The notes: generated by a model from the sequence alone, not told the origin. A DNA stretch of 64,000 nt from Arenicellales bacterium (GCA_958295885.1 OY282380.1:4357865-4421864); one strand, 5' to 3'. Positions 1-11,126 are shown, counted from the first letter of the stretch. Numbers and translations: made by a program.

Positions 1-3000
1 TCAAATGACCAATTTAAAAAATATAGGGGCAACTGTTGGGACAGGTACTGCGAAATATTACACAACTCAGATGTTCAGGTGTTTGGGATTACAGATTATT
101 TTTCTGCTGACGGGTATTTCAACACAATCCAGGAATATCAGAAAAGATTTCCTAATCACAAAAAACTCTTTCTGCCAAACGTCGAAATGAGAACGGGAGA
201 TGTAGTAAATAAAGCAAGAGAGGAAGTCAATGTTCATTTGATCTTCAATCCATGCCTAAATAATTTCAAAGACAGAATAAAAAATTTTCTTAGGGTTTTG
301 AAAACTGAAAAGACGGAGAGCAGTGGTCGGCACATTACCGCATCAGAATTGAAGTCGACTGCAGACTTCGAGAAGGCAGTGACTACGCGAGAGTTTATCA
401 ACAACGCTCTTGCAGATACTTATGGCAAAGATGCGGATTTTCTCAACTACTTCCTTATTGTTACAGCCGTAAACAATAACGGCATCCGTACAAAAAGTGG
501 AAAAGGAAGGAAGCAAATTATTGCAGATGAACTAGACAAATTCAGCCATGGATTTTTTGGGAATTCTGGAAACGTTGAACACTTTCTATCCGATTTCCGG
601 GCAGAGGATGAAAATGAACGTACTGAACTAAAGCCTGTTTTATCTGGCTGCGACGCACATTCAATCGATGAGCTGGAAGAACGACTGGGAAACGTCGTTT
701 CAAATTCGAACGGATATCGCTTTGAACCGACATGGATCAAAGCGGATTTGACGTTTGAAGGACTCAAACAGATTGTATTTGAGCCAGAGAATCGAGTCTA
801 TATTGGAAAAGAACCAGAAATTGAGTGGCGTGTCCGAGAGCATGCAACTAAATTTATAAAAGAACTGCATGTAACCAGCGTAGAAGGTTATCAGAACCAA
901 CATGGCAATTGGTTCAGTGACGAGAAAATTCCAATTGGAAAAGAACTCGTCGCCATTATTGGCAACAAGGGCAGCGGTAAAAGTGCCGTCACTGATATTA
1001 TCGGGCTGCTTGGGAACAGTCATCACCAAACATTCGGCGCTGCCAAAAGTTATTCTGAGCAACTCTTCTCATTTCTAAACAGAAAGAAATTTTTGAAACA
1101 AAAGTGCGCTCAAAACTTTGAGGGTAAGCTTTTCTGGCACGAAGGAGAGGCAGACTGCAAAAATCTTTACGATGAAGTGAACAGGAATTTGCCGGAAAAA
1201 GTTGAATATCTTCCACAAAAATACCTTGAAAGAATCTGCACGAACATAGCTGACGATGAATTCAGGACAACTCTGAACGAAGTTGTCTTTCGTTATGTCG
1301 AACGAGATCAACGCTTTGGTCAGAATAACCTTGACGACCTCATTCGCTATCTTACCCAGCAAGAGGAGAGAAACCTGCGAAGCAGAAAACAGAATCTCCG
1401 ACAGAAAAACAGAGAAGTTGCAGCGTTAGAAAAGAAGCTCATTCCAGATTATTTCGATAATTTACAAGCCAAAATCAGTCAAAAGGAGGAAGAACGGAAT
1501 GCACATAAAAAAACAAAGCCAGCCGAGAGACAAGAGCCTCCAGTTGAAAGCGACGAATCAGAAAAAATCGATAAATTAACACAGAAAATTGAGGACTGTA
1601 GTAAAAAAATCGCACACTATGAAAATGAGAAGGTCGAAATTACAAAGTCAATAGAAGACCTTCGTCAGCTTAAGCAGGCAATTGAATCTGAAGCCAGAAA
1701 ACTTACCGATTTGGAGTCCCAATACCAGGCAATTTTGAAGTCCGCTGGACTGTCTTTCAAAGATATCGTAAAGATCGAGTTGAATTTTAAAGGGCTTGAT
1801 GCCCTTGTAAAGCGGAAGAGAACCAGGCTCGATGAAATCAATATTTTGTTGAATTCAACGGAAGAAAATGAGAGTGCTTATTTGGAAGGGGCAGAAAGTG
1901 AGGAGGACCAAGCTAAATCCCCGAGCATCCTCATTCAGAAAAAAAGACTTGAACAAAAGCGGTCTGAACTGTCGGAGAACTTGGACAAACCGCAGCGGGA
2001 ATACCAAAAGTACTTGAGGGAACTGCGCGCTTGGGCAATCCGGGAAAAGAAGATCTGTGGTGACGAACAGGAACCGGAACTCGACAGCCTCAACGGACTA
2101 AAAAAAGAAAAAGAGAAAATCCAATCCAATTACCCAGAAGAACTTGAAAAAGCGAAAGAGAAACGGATTGAAATCAGCAGGGAGATCTTTCAATTGAAAC
2201 GGAAAATCACTGATTTTTTCAACGATATAAAACAGTCTATAGATTCAGAGATTGAAAAATATCGTGATGACCTTGGTGATTACACGCTTTCAATTGAAGC
2301 CGGACTTCGACTTGCCTCATCGTTTATCGAAGAATTTCTAGGGTACATCAACCAAAATAGGCGAGGCTCTTTTCAAGGTAGCGAGGCAGGAAGAGCTAAG
2401 ATTCAGGAAATTTGTGAAGCTGTTGACAGTTGGGAGAATGAAGAGCGAGTCTTCGATACATTGCACACAATCGTTGACGCCCTTCACAACGATAGACGTG
2501 AGGACATTGGGTCTGGCGCAAGTGAAAAGCGCGACGTGTTCAAGCAGATGAAGCGGCAGGATGAGCCTGTCGTTGATTTATATGACTACCTTTTTGGATT
2601 TGATTACCTCAGCACGAAATATGACGTGAAAATTGATCAGAAGGACCTAAGTGAACTGTCACCTGGCGAGCGCGGAGGTCTGTTGCTTGTATTTTATCTG
2701 ATGCTGGATAAGCAGGATATTCCCTTAATCATTGATCAGCCTGAGGACAACTTGGACAACAAGAGCGTTTACGAAGTTTTAGTTAAATTCATCAAGCAGG
2801 CAAAAAAGCGACGTCAAATGATTATCGTCACTCACAACCCCAATCTTGCGGTTGTGGCTGATGCGGAACAGATCATTCACGTGTCGATTGACAAAACGGA
2901 TGGTAAGAATGAATTCGATTATTTTTCTGGATCAATTGAGAACCTTAAAGTCAACCGAGCCGTGGTGGATATTCTAGAGGGCACTTTACCCGCATTCGAC

Positions 3001-3036
3001 AATCGGCGATTGAAATATAGAAAATCAACTGTCTAG
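1..3036 (+). CDS. TrlF-like PHP-domain / ABC (SMC-like) ATPase, 5' end outside window
   Basis: The reading frame is open from base 1, so the true start lies upstream. A second copy of the head at 28367 shows what is missing, including a HLH metal motif of a PHP domain. Visible here are PHP-type pieces (FGITDYFS near residue 28, LPNVEMR near 60, GCDAH near 216), then Walker A GNKGSGKSA near residue 322, a long charged coiled coil (about 440-710), ABC signature LSPGERGG near 884, Walker B PLIIDQPEDNLD near 908 and H-loop VTHNPN near 943. The order PHP, ATPase head, coiled coil, ATPase tail is that of TrlF-family AAA-like ATPases, which are common in defence islands. The usual expectation is an ATP-gated phosphoesterase or nuclease effector; the substrate is unknown. 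No downstream partner gene follows. The frame is intact to the stop. Confidence 0.8.
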   Translation, partial: SNDQFKKYRGNCWDRYCEILHNSDVQVFGITDYFSADGYFNTIQEYQKRFPNHKKLFLPNVEMRTGDVVNKAREEVNVHLIFNPCLNNFKDRIKNFLRVLKTEKTESSGRHITASELKSTADFEKAVTTREFINNALADTYGKDADFLNYFLIVTAVNNNGIRTKSGKGRKQIIADELDKFSHGFFGNSGNVEHFLSDFRAEDENERTELKPVLSGCDAHSIDELEERLGNVVSNSNGYRFEPTWIKADLTFEGLKQIVFEPENRVYIGKEPEIEWRVREHATKFIKELHVTSVEGYQNQHGNWFSDEKIPIGKELVAIIGNKGSGKSAVTDIIGLLGNSHHQTFGAAKSYSEQLFSFLNRKKFLKQKCAQNFEGKLFWHEGEADCKNLYDEVNRNLPEKVEYLPQKYLERICTNIADDEFRTTLNEVVFRYVERDQRFGQNNLDDLIRYLTQQEERNLRSRKQNLRQKNREVAALEKKLIPDYFDNLQAKISQKEEERNAHKKTKPAERQEPPVESDESEKIDKLTQKIEDCSKKIAHYENEKVEITKSIEDLRQLKQAIESEARKLTDLESQYQAILKSAGLSFKDIVKIELNFKGLDALVKRKRTRLDEINILLNSTEENESAYLEGAESEEDQAKSPSILIQKKRLEQKRSELSENLDKPQREYQKYLRELRAWAIREKKICGDEQEPELDSLNGLKKEKEKIQSNYPEELEKAKEKRIEISREIFQLKRKITDFFNDIKQSIDSEIEKYRDDLGDYTLSIEAGLRLASSFIEEFLGYINQNRRGSFQGSEAGRAKIQEICEAVDSWENEERVFDTLHTIVDALHNDRREDIGSGASEKRDVFKQMKRQDEPVVDLYDYLFGFDYLSTKYDVKIDQKDLSELSPGERGGLLLVFYLMLDKQDIPLIIDQPEDNLDNKSVYEVLVKFIKQAKKRRQMIIVTHNPNLAVVADAEQIIHVSIDKTDGKNEFDYFSGSIENLKVNRAVVDILEGTLPAFDNRRLKYRKSTV

Positions 3037-4199
3037 CGTCTGGCAGAACCTCCCGCTTTCAAGGAATTTCAAAGATTATTGGGGAATTTTTATGATGTTC
3101 TGCGACGAATCTCGCACCAAAGATGGTGCATCGTCAATTTGCAGGAGATACGTTCAATTTTGCCTTGATGGGCAGTTTGGCAGAGGTTATTGCAAAAAGC
3201 AGCACCCAGAGGGAAGTCTGGTTCACGCGGCTCCTGATCCGGCTTGGCTGTTTCATTTCCAGCTTTTAACTGCATTCCAGAGATGATATTTTCAAGCTGC
3301 CAAAAGCCTTGCAGCGCCAGCCTTTTCCACGCGGGTTTGGTCAACAGTCCGGTCTGCCAGCTGATTCAAGCTGCGGCCGCCATGCGCGGAACTGCGCAGG
3401 GGGAAGCTGTCTGACCCCGGGCGTTGATCAGGCAGGCCTGATGGTTTTCATGCCCCCAGTCAATGCCAGACCAAACGTTCATATTCATCAACGGTCGTTT
3501 TCCTGTTCATCATGGGCCGAATGGATTCCAATTTCGACCCGGTTGCCGCGATGCACGGTCCGATCTTTGTACTGGAGCTCTTGGCACGATCGGTCCATTA
3601 GGGATTCCATCGCGGCACTGGTTCCTCCACGCCTCTAACACATGTACAGGGGTAATTGGCTGCTTTCGATTATTCAACTCTGGTCTCAGATGATCTCTCA
3701 ACTCCAGTCAAGCGATCAGGACATTCTGAATTGCCCCAGCTCATTGACAAAGATATGACAGGTGGAAGAAATGAGCGCCCGTCTGAATGGTACTGGACAG
3801 GCATGCAGAGCAGACTGCAAATGATCGACCAAAGGCAGATTGGTCCAATGCTCAAGAACATTCAGTCAATTCCAGTAGATTGCCTGCAATCGATTTCTTT
3901 GGGCCTGTCATTTGGTGTTTATGAATGATCGGATTCCAGCATCAGACGAATCATTGGAAATTACCCGAAGATGTGCAAAATGAAGGTTTCCAGACTGGGA
4001 GGAAGAAAACGAGATAGGACTGCCGCATTACGCTTGAAGGCAGACTGGACGTTCAGTGATCTGGCTCGAGAGTCTGCGTCATAATCCTGACAACTGAAGA
4101 TTCAGATTAAAAGTCGAGACGTGAATTGGACGAGATTGGCGAGAACTTGTTAAAATCATTTCATCCTGATCAGAAAGAACTGAAGCTTCTTGGAGAATT
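3037..4199. repeat. Gene-free decayed DNA with dispersed repeat copy a (about 3360-4010)
   Basis: No credible complete gene is seen. From about 3360 to 4010 the sequence matches, with many small differences, segments near 23490-23850, 25560-26240 and 60340-60980. Landmarks shared by copies are a GCTGATTCAAGC block, a GTTGATCAGGCAGGCCTG block, a TTGCCCCAGCTCATT block and a block around CAGCAGATTGCCTGCAATCG. Short open frames inside shift between copies and carry stops, so this is treated as a decayed mobile or repeated unit of unknown origin rather than a gene. Confidence 0.6.
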
Positions 4200-4211
4200 G
4201 GAGGAATGACC

Positions 4212-4466
4212 ATGCCTTGCAGAGTTGGAATCACTAGAAACCCAGAAAGACGAAAAGCTGAATGGGAGCGTGAAGTTGTGGGCTTGAGAAACTGGAAGGA
4301 AGAATATGTGGGCTCTAAGTCTAAAGCTCAGACATTGGAGAATAGAAGATGGGAGATTTGTCGATCTATTGGAAATCGCGGTCGATGTTACGCCCATCAC
4401 GGCGGTGGAGATCCTGACGCCTGGGGATGGTACGTATATGATTTCGACTATGATCTTGTTCGTTAG
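4212..4466 (+). CDS. Small uncharacterised protein (84 aa), Trp/Arg-rich
   Basis: A GGAGGA Shine-Dalgarno at 4200-4205 sits 6 nt before ATG 4212; an ATG at 4206 touches the Shine-Dalgarno and is less likely. The product begins MPCRVGITRNPERRK, has KAEWEREV and AQTLENR segments, and ends with a Gly/His/Trp-rich stretch (HHGGGDPDAWGWYVYDF). The opening CRVGIT-NPE-RK with a later AQ-EN motif recalls small GIY-YIG-like domain proteins, but the catalytic set cannot be confirmed, so no function is claimed. It stands alone in decayed DNA, 80 bases before another small gene. Good codon structure and the Shine-Dalgarno support it as real. Confidence 0.55.
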   Translation: MPCRVGITRNPERRKAEWEREVVGLRNWKEEYVGSKSKAQTLENRRWEICRSIGNRGRCYAHHGGGDPDAWGWYVYDFDYDLVR

Positions 4467-4545
4467 GTGACATGCTTTAATTTTGAAACATTTTGGATGG
4501 ATCACACAGAAACAATTGGAATGAACTCAAAATTTGAAGGGAACA

Positions 4546-4788
4546 ATGGCAGCAGTTTTTGACACACTGGAAGCGGCGAAGCATCTACAGGATGCAGGAA
4601 TTGAACGCGATCAGGCAGAAGCCATCGTTATGGTCATGCACAAGGGTCAAGGAGAACCCGCCACTAAAGCCCACATCGACCAGTTAGAGAAAAGAATAAC
4701 AACTTACATCAACTGGCTGAAGTTTTTGGCGGGTGCTCAAATCACAACTGTCGTCCTTGCGACAATCATCATCAATGTCTTAAGTTAG
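4546..4788 (+). CDS. Small coiled-coil protein with C-terminal membrane helix (DUF1640-like)
   Basis: ATG 4546 is preceded by GAAGGGA at suitable spacing. The 80-residue product has an N-terminal helical segment (AVFDTLEAAKHLQDAGIER), a middle that mentions every helix heptad (QAEAIVMVMHKGQG, then HIDQLEKRITTYIN) and one hydrophobic C-terminal helix (ITTVVLATIIINVLS). This is the architecture of short DUF1640/CCDC90-like proteins seen in many bacteria. A paralogue with the same plan lies at 40697-40963 on the other strand, which supports it as a real gene family. The role is unknown; such proteins are often found next to Rpn or toxin-like genes, but that is only context. Confidence 0.6.
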   Translation: MAAVFDTLEAAKHLQDAGIERDQAEAIVMVMHKGQGEPATKAHIDQLEKRITTYINWLKFLAGAQITTVVLATIIINVLS

Positions 4789-6231
4789 CTCAGAGAGTGC
4801 TGCAACACAATTTCCGGGGACCAAAGAAACGAGATTCAGCGTTTCAAGAAAATGCGCGGAAGTGACCGAATCGCGGTTCCTCATTGGTGTTCAACCTGAT
4901 TGGCCACAGTTGCGGCAAACAGCTTGACGTACGACAGAGAGCAGACTGAAACAGCCGACTTGGCCAGCCGGCGACGCGTGACGCACGAAGCTGCAGACAG
5001 TGAGTTTCAACTGTTTCCAGAACAAGTCTGTCAGAAGGACTGGCCAGACGGCTTCGCGTAAGAGGCGCAGCAGCCGATCTTTGGGAATTCAAAGAAGAAA
5101 TCGAAGGTCTGCATCAAATCAATATCGGCTGGCGGCCTTGATTCACAACAAGACAAGGTTCAGTCTGAGTCAAATTCAAAAGGCAGCTGCCTGGGAATAA
5201 CCAAGATGTGAAATCCAATCTCAAGACGGGCGGTTCGGTCTTGCAAGACAGGCCTGCGAGCTGCTGGTGATCGAAGGCTGCGAAGCAGATACAGTGCCGA
5301 AAAACTTGTTTCCGGGTCGTGCTGACGGAGATCTTTACCGCATCAAAGACCGACTGACTGGAAATATCTGAAGCGAAATATTCAGTTCAGGCCAAACACC
5401 ATCAAGGTAAAGCGAACGGATGGGGAGCTGTTCAGCTTCAGAGGCTGTGAAAATATTACGCAACAGCAAATTTTCGAATATATGGAAACGTACATAATTG
5501 TGACTGAACCATCTGGAATCGTTGAAATGGGCTGCGCTGAACTAATGCTGGGCAGCTGTCAGCTGAGCGGGATGAATGAGTTCGAAGACGGCAGATCCGT
5601 CACACGCTGAATGACGGCGGGAATTCCCTTTTAACGGTCGTTCAACTGGCTGAAACTTCGGCCGCGCAGCCGACGCGCCGTCTGCCATTGCCGCCATCAC
5701 TCATCCGGCCGGCATTACAGTCGCCGCAGCAGACAGACCGTGTCCGAATCCAAGCTGCGGCCATACAACGCGCTCAGCAACTGATTGAAACCTGCCCTGA
5801 TTGAATGAACTTCGACAAAAGGCGCGCAGAAATCCCCCTTGTTTCGATCAGGTTTACGCCTTGTTCTCTCAACTCAGCAGGCGAAATCGTTCTATCGACT
5901 CAATAAAAATTAGCCGTGCATTGAACGACAATGCAGTTGAAATGTTCGACTGGTACAAATAAAATGGATTGAATCTACAGTCCAAAAAAGCTCGTCCTTC
6001 CCCGAACAGGGCAGGTGAGCAGCTGCGATAGATGGACCGATTGTTCTTACATGAATCAATTGACTGTGCTGTTCACCGTCGCTGAATGTTTGAGCTGTCT
6101 TGGAATCTCGCCTGTCAAACGGCAAATTCACTGTGGAATGCTTTGATTTCAGTCGTTCGTAAGTTTCTTTGTGCGACGGTGGCTGCGAATCGAATTCAAA
6201 TTTATATTCCCCTGCTAAAGAAACATTAGTC
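4789..6231. other. Long gene-poor stretch
   Basis: 1.4 kb with no credible gene. Short open pieces, for example around 5460-5610 and 5640-5790, look like fragments of former coding DNA because of higher GC and runs without stops, but they carry frameshifts and could not be assigned to a family. It is read as decayed mobile or genic DNA. Confidence 0.5.
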
Positions 6232-7248
6232 ATGTCTGCTTCATCAACCAATATCGATCACGATCCTCTTTTCAAACTGTTGTTTTCTCACCCTTTCTTA
6301 GTGGAAGAACTACTGCGCGGCTTTTTTTCTTCAGACGCCTGGTGCAAAGGTCTGAAATATGATACGCTGCAGTCAATGCGCGCCAGTTTTGTTGCTGAAC
6401 TCAAAGAAAGATCAAAATTAATACAGCGTCACGCTGACACAGTGTGGCGAGTGGAAACCGAACAAGGTTCGATCTGGTTGATTATTGCACTGGAATTTCA
6501 GTCGTCAGTCGATCTCGACATGGCGGTTCGGATGCATGTATACCGTGCGTTGCTGCTGCAGCAGGCAGTGCGCGAACAGAAAAATAAGAAGCAGGTGCGG
6601 CGCTATCCGGCGATCATACCGATCGTCATTTATAATGGACAGAAGCCTTGGACGGCAGCTTTGGGAGTGCGGGATTTGATTGAGAGCCAAGATCCGATGT
6701 TCCCGACTCAGTGGTATGTTCAGCAGGAATATTATCTGTTTGATCTGTCTAAGCAGCGTGCGGCAGCTCGGAAACTGAAGGGGAACGTGATGGCGGGCTT
6801 AGTGGGTTTGGAAGGAGCCGACTCCATGGGCGTGATTAGGGAATTGGCAGACGAGATCAAGTCGAGTTGCGAGAACACAGGGAATGAAGGCTTGTTGGAG
6901 GACATTTTGAAATGGTTTGTCAAAGACTATATGGTACGAAGGCATCCGCAAGTTAGTAAGGAAATTGAAGGAGTGGAAAAAATGGGAGTGATAGTCGAGA
7001 GACTTGATGGTTGGATTTCTAAAGAATTCAGACAAGGTCGTGAGGAAGGTCGTGAGGAAGGTCGTGAGGAAGGTCGTGAGGAAGGCCGTGAGGAAGGCCG
7101 TGAGGAAGGCCGTCGGGAAGGTATCGAGAAAGCGCAGGAACGACATGCCCGTAAATTACTTGCAATGGGAATGCGCATCGAAGATATATGTAAGGTTACG
7201 GATTTGAAGCCGGAGCAGGTTGAGCGACTTCGAAACAACGCGCATTGA
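6232..7248 (+). CDS. Rpn-family PD-(D/E)XK nuclease / putative transposase (YhgA-like)
   Basis: The start at ATG 6232 fits family members, which open with a short tail and then HD-FK-LFS; here the sequence reads NIDHDPLFKLLFSHPFLVEE. An open frame extends upstream to 6169 but adds non-family residues. PD-(D/E)XK landmarks are D69 in RHADTVWRV and E88-x-Q90 in IALEFQSS. Later segments PIVIYNGQKPW and MFPTQWYV are typical of the Rpn/transposase_31 group. The tail (about residues 262-296) is a GREE repeat followed by ARKLLAMGM and a short helix-turn-helix-like end, also typical. Rpn proteins are recombination-promoting DNA endonucleases that spread in genomes and can be toxic. Intact, 338 residues. 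Confidence 0.85.
   Translation: MSASSTNIDHDPLFKLLFSHPFLVEELLRGFFSSDAWCKGLKYDTLQSMRASFVAELKERSKLIQRHADTVWRVETEQGSIWLIIALEFQSSVDLDMAVRMHVYRALLLQQAVREQKNKKQVRRYPAIIPIVIYNGQKPWTAALGVRDLIESQDPMFPTQWYVQQEYYLFDLSKQRAAARKLKGNVMAGLVGLEGADSMGVIRELADEIKSSCENTGNEGLLEDILKWFVKDYMVRRHPQVSKEIEGVEKMGVIVERLDGWISKEFRQGREEGREEGREEGREEGREEGREEGRREGIEKAQERHARKLLAMGMRIEDICKVTDLKPEQVERLRNNAH
7036..7119 (+). repeat. 12-bp tandem repeat encoding Gly-Arg-Glu-Glu units
   Basis: Seven 12-bp units in the rpn-like gene: four GGTCGTGAGGAA units, two GGCCGTGAGGAA units and one GGCCGTCGGGAA. They encode GREE x6 and GRRE. Because the unit length is a multiple of three, copy number can change by slippage without breaking the frame. 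Such repeats are characteristic of Rpn C-terminal tails. Confidence 0.9.
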
Positions 7249-8351
7249 GTTCGAAGTTCTAAACCGTGCGCCTGTTGTCAGGAGACAGCGGGTGTTGAAT
7301 TCCAGATTAGAATGAAACTGATCATAAAAGTTAATTCGGAACGAAATCATTCAATGGATCACATCGTTCCGACATTTTCGCCGTTCCCGAAGCGGGTAGA
7401 GTGGTGGAGAACACAGCGCGTCAGCGGCTTGAATTTGTCTTCAACTTCAAAGCTTCGCTCAGTATCACCAGAGTTGGCTTGATAAGGAAATGGTAATTTC
7501 ACGGCCTCTTCCAGCGAGCAAAGGAACTGCCTGACCGTTCGGACTGCAGGCTGGTTCGTGTTACAGCCGGGAAACCTTGGCAGACCAGGTGTTTCCCATG
7601 CTATTTTTTGATCCATAAAATCCGGCAGGCGGCATCTAAAATGACACTCACACCACTTGGCTATTTTGCTCATTATCAAACAAATTCGGATATTTCGCAC
7701 TGACTTGCTTAGCGTGGGATGCTCCTGGTGGCAGACCTAAATGAAAACGGTATTGGCTTATCATGCCGTTCACACCTTGCGATTTCAGTTCAAGCAGCAC
7801 GACATTCACTGGAGTTGGAAGAGCATTCGAAGACGTCTTCGAAACTGGATGCGGGTGACGACCACGCTCAAGACCAAGGAGCATCGCACAATCACCAACC
7901 GTCAGGATGTGCGTCCGACCGCAGACCAGGCGCGGTTGGCACAGGCGCTGAATATGAAGGCGGAACTGCATCGGAAGCGCTGGTGAGGGAAATTAAAGAA
8001 AATAGCGCGAAATGTTGTTACATGTGTGATTTGGTCGTTTCGAAAAAAACATTATCTTAATACTTTCGGAGAATTGTTTTTTGATTAGTGCGGAACTAGG
8101 GTTATTTGCGCGGAATTCCAGAATCAACAAGTTCCTCTTGGAGAAAATCGAGCGTGAAAATTAAGAAGGAAGTTGATGGACGCTGTTTGATGAGGGAGAA
8201 TCTCCTCACATTACTGCTGAAATCATTGCATTGAATTGAAGTCATGACAATCGCCTGCAAACCTGAACGCGTTCGCGGCTTCAAGTATTATTCAAGCAAC
8301 TGCTGATTGACCTACAACATCTACGTTTGACAAATTTGGAGCATCGTCCCA
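7249..8351. other. Gene-poor stretch between rpn-like gene and KAP NTPase gene
   Basis: No convincing coding region. Open frames here overlap on both strands with stop-rich neighbours and no ribosome-binding site. Some pieces (about 7700-8000) have coding-like GC and may be decayed transposon DNA, but no family was recognised. No tRNA or clear terminator was seen. Confidence 0.5.
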
Positions 8352-9746
8352 ATGAATATAAAAATGCGAGCTAAGCAAATCGATATTTCAGAGAATGATC
8401 CATTTAAAAATGATCTTTTCAATCGACAAACCCCAGTGGAAAACTTAAAGAATCTTATAGGAAATTTAGAAAGTCCAGCAGTGGTTGCAATTGACGGCGC
8501 ATGGGGAACAGGCAAAACGACATTCTTGAATTTATGGATACAAAGTTTGCTTAACGATGAACTTCCAGTGGTTCAATTCAATGCATGGGAAAACGACTTT
8601 TCCCCAAATGCAATCGTAAGCATTACGCACGAATTAACAGCCCAATTACGCGACTGCGATGCAAAATTTGGCATCAAAGACATGCTCCGCGAAAAGGCAG
8701 TCCAATTTTTAAAAGAAGCCGCGACTGCATCTATAAAAGTTGCAAGCGGTGGGATTTTGAACATTGAATCCAAAACGAATGGACGCGAAATCTTTTCTGA
8801 AGTTAAAGCTTACAAAGAACAAATGGATAAATTCCGGCAAAGTCTAGGGAAATTGGCCGGAAGTTACAAGAATGCCAATAGCTACCCTCTAGTCATCGTA
8901 ATTGATGAGCTTGATCGCTGTCGCCCTATGTTTGCGATTGACATTCTTGAGGTCGCCAAGCATTTGTTTTCAACTCGTGACGTGGTGTTTGTTCTTGCGC
9001 TAAATCGACGTGAACTGAGTCATTCGATCGCATCAGCATACGGTGAACGCTTCGATTCGATCGGTTATATGGAAAGATTCATTGATGTTGAATTTCATCT
9101 GCCGCCAGCTGGTCGCAAACAATTTCTACTGTCGCAATTGAGCGAAAAATGCAGAGAAAGATATGATGAAAATAGCGAATTTCATGACGCGATGAATGTG
9201 ATGTTCGCAATTTACGATTCGCCAGATTTTAATCTGCGAACCGCGTCGCACTATGTACGTCGCCTTGATTATGTCTTTGCATCAATAAGATTTGATACAA
9301 GATTCAATTTTCCGATCGCGTTGGTTGCAGCGCTTGTTGCAAGATCAATTGACCTCGAAAGTTATTTGCGATTCAAAAACAGTGAGATATCAGATGACGA
9401 ATTTGCAGATTCGATATTCGAACGGGAAGGTATGCGAGGTCTTCGGCAATCCTCTGAAGGAGCCTGGATTGAAGCAGTGTTGATTGCCACACAGAGGGAA
9501 AGAGAACGCATCAGGATGAATGACGAGAACACAGACACATCCCATAGTTCGAGTCTATTTCAAAAATACAGAGAAATTGTCAATGACGAGAAATCAACTT
9601 CAACTGAAAAGCGGCATGCCAGTGAAGTAATAGGATTTATCGAGCAAGATGAAAATCTACAAAAAATACCGCCTTTCCCAACTCTTGCCAAGCATTATCT
9701 ACACGCCGTCGAGCTAATTGAAATGATTTCGCCAAATATCCAATAG
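8352..9746 (+). CDS. KAP-family P-loop NTPase
   Basis: 464 residues, ATG 8352 with a weak GGAG upstream. Walker A is GAWGTGKTT at residues 49-57, followed by the KAP hallmark FNAWENDF near residue 76. Walker B is VIVIDELDRCRP at about 180-191, then VLALNRRELSHSI, the usual KAP sensor region after which the family describes regulated re-setting of the NTPase. The N-terminus (DPFKNDLFNRQ) also fits the family (Pfam KAP_NTPase). No transmembrane pair is obvious, so it appears soluble. KAP NTPases are STAND-type or chaperone-like ATPases, several of which act in phage defence. Here it stands alone between decayed regions, so the pathway is unknown. Intact. Confidence 0.8.
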   Translation: MNIKMRAKQIDISENDPFKNDLFNRQTPVENLKNLIGNLESPAVVAIDGAWGTGKTTFLNLWIQSLLNDELPVVQFNAWENDFSPNAIVSITHELTAQLRDCDAKFGIKDMLREKAVQFLKEAATASIKVASGGILNIESKTNGREIFSEVKAYKEQMDKFRQSLGKLAGSYKNANSYPLVIVIDELDRCRPMFAIDILEVAKHLFSTRDVVFVLALNRRELSHSIASAYGERFDSIGYMERFIDVEFHLPPAGRKQFLLSQLSEKCRERYDENSEFHDAMNVMFAIYDSPDFNLRTASHYVRRLDYVFASIRFDTRFNFPIALVAALVARSIDLESYLRFKNSEISDDEFADSIFEREGMRGLRQSSEGAWIEAVLIATQRERERIRMNDENTDTSHSSSLFQKYREIVNDEKSTSTEKRHASEVIGFIEQDENLQKIPPFPTLAKHYLHAVELIEMISPNIQ

Positions 9747-11126
9747 AAGATTTTTTGCGTTCATATTTCATTTCGCAATATCTTTTGTCGATACGCGCAG
9801 TGACAGACATCAAATAAAGTAAACTGCAGCAGCTCACCCCTCTGATTGAATCTTGAGCGGCTGATCATTGCCGCTGACGATACAAAAAGGCAGAGACATC
9901 GCGCCTGACTGCATAGGGTGGTCTGCAACAGATCATTATACTTGCCCCCTGACATTGCGGGGTCAAACGCCTATGGCGCGGGCATCACAGATGATACGCG
10001 CTGATTTTAGACGGGCGGCGCAGATTTCAGAATCAAAGCCATGTTCAGGCTGTGTCAGTCTATCAACGCGCTGATGCCGCCTCACAGCGTCTGCATCGAA
10101 TCGCATCCGGACGGCAGCGTCATCATGAAGCGCAAGCTGTCGACGCCGCATCGGCATTGATTCTGACGCGCGCGCCATTCGTCATTTGCGCTGCGAGCAG
10201 ACGGCTAAGCTGGTGAATGACGGCTATCATCGCCGTCTTTCAAAACTTGCATTCGATGGTGCTGTACTGGCGCATGCCGCTCCGCCGCTGCTGAAATCCA
10301 GCCGCCAGGGGCCGGTATCGTTACTGCTGCGACAATGCTCAGGCGGAATCCTGGTTTGCTGCATTGAAGTGGGAAAGCGTATTGAAAATGGATACATCCT
10401 GTGCGATGCTGCGTGACGACGCCTTGTTTCAGAAAAGCACCGAACAGGAGGCGATCCTGGGCACTGCTTGAACGCCAAAGGCGAATGCCTGCCGAGATTG
10501 TGAAAGGATTTTTAAACTTCGCTCGATGATGTTGATTCGAAAGATAGGACAGATTGTGATTGTTCAGTGTTTGCCAGAAAACGTTTAAAACATTAATAAT
10601 ATTTAATCATTTCATTCTATCAAGTGAGGATTTTGCTGATTTGTGGTATTTGGCAGCGATATTCACTTTTGAACCCGTCAATCCGCCAGAACCGAAATTT
10701 CTTCGTTTGAAAATATCGAACGATTGTTCGTTATTTTCAATTTGATGTAGAGTTTTCTGATGAACGCTATTTATAAATATAAACTTTGAAAACTCGTCGA
10801 AGATCAAAATCCTTGCACCGTCTTTACCGGCCGAAACGTTGCAGCCGTAGCTTGTTTCGACCGCAGGGTCTTGACCCTAATGGGTAAAGACGCTGACCGC
10901 TTCGCTCATGAACATCACCATAGGGCAAGACGCGGCGCTAGTTTGAAGATTCATGCTTTTGAGGTCTCAGACCCAGCTCAAAGCTAAAAAAAAGAAAAAC
11001 CATCAAAGAGAATATTTTAAAAATTAATTTGTAAAATTATTGCCACAAAGAGCAATGGCTGTACATCTGTCCATCCACTTTTTCTCATTTCCTGATTAAT
11101 TACCGCAAGCTATATTTGGATTCTAC
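9747..11126. other. Gene-poor decayed stretch
   Basis: No supported gene. 9960-10450 is GC-richer with broken open pieces on both strands, suggestive of a lost gene or transposon. 10520-10800 and 10980-11120 are AT-rich with no coding signal. Nothing recognised. Confidence 0.5.

Noticed and set aside
7036..7119. Tandem 12-bp repeat as a possible CRISPR-like or regulatory array
   Set aside because: Units are contiguous without spacers, in frame with the rpn-like gene, and encode the family-typical GREE tail.
6799..7238. Minus-strand open frames of 103 and 115 residues over the repeat
   Set aside because: They are shadows of the GREE repeat (giving RPSS or FLTT repeats), with no ribosome-binding site or family similarity.
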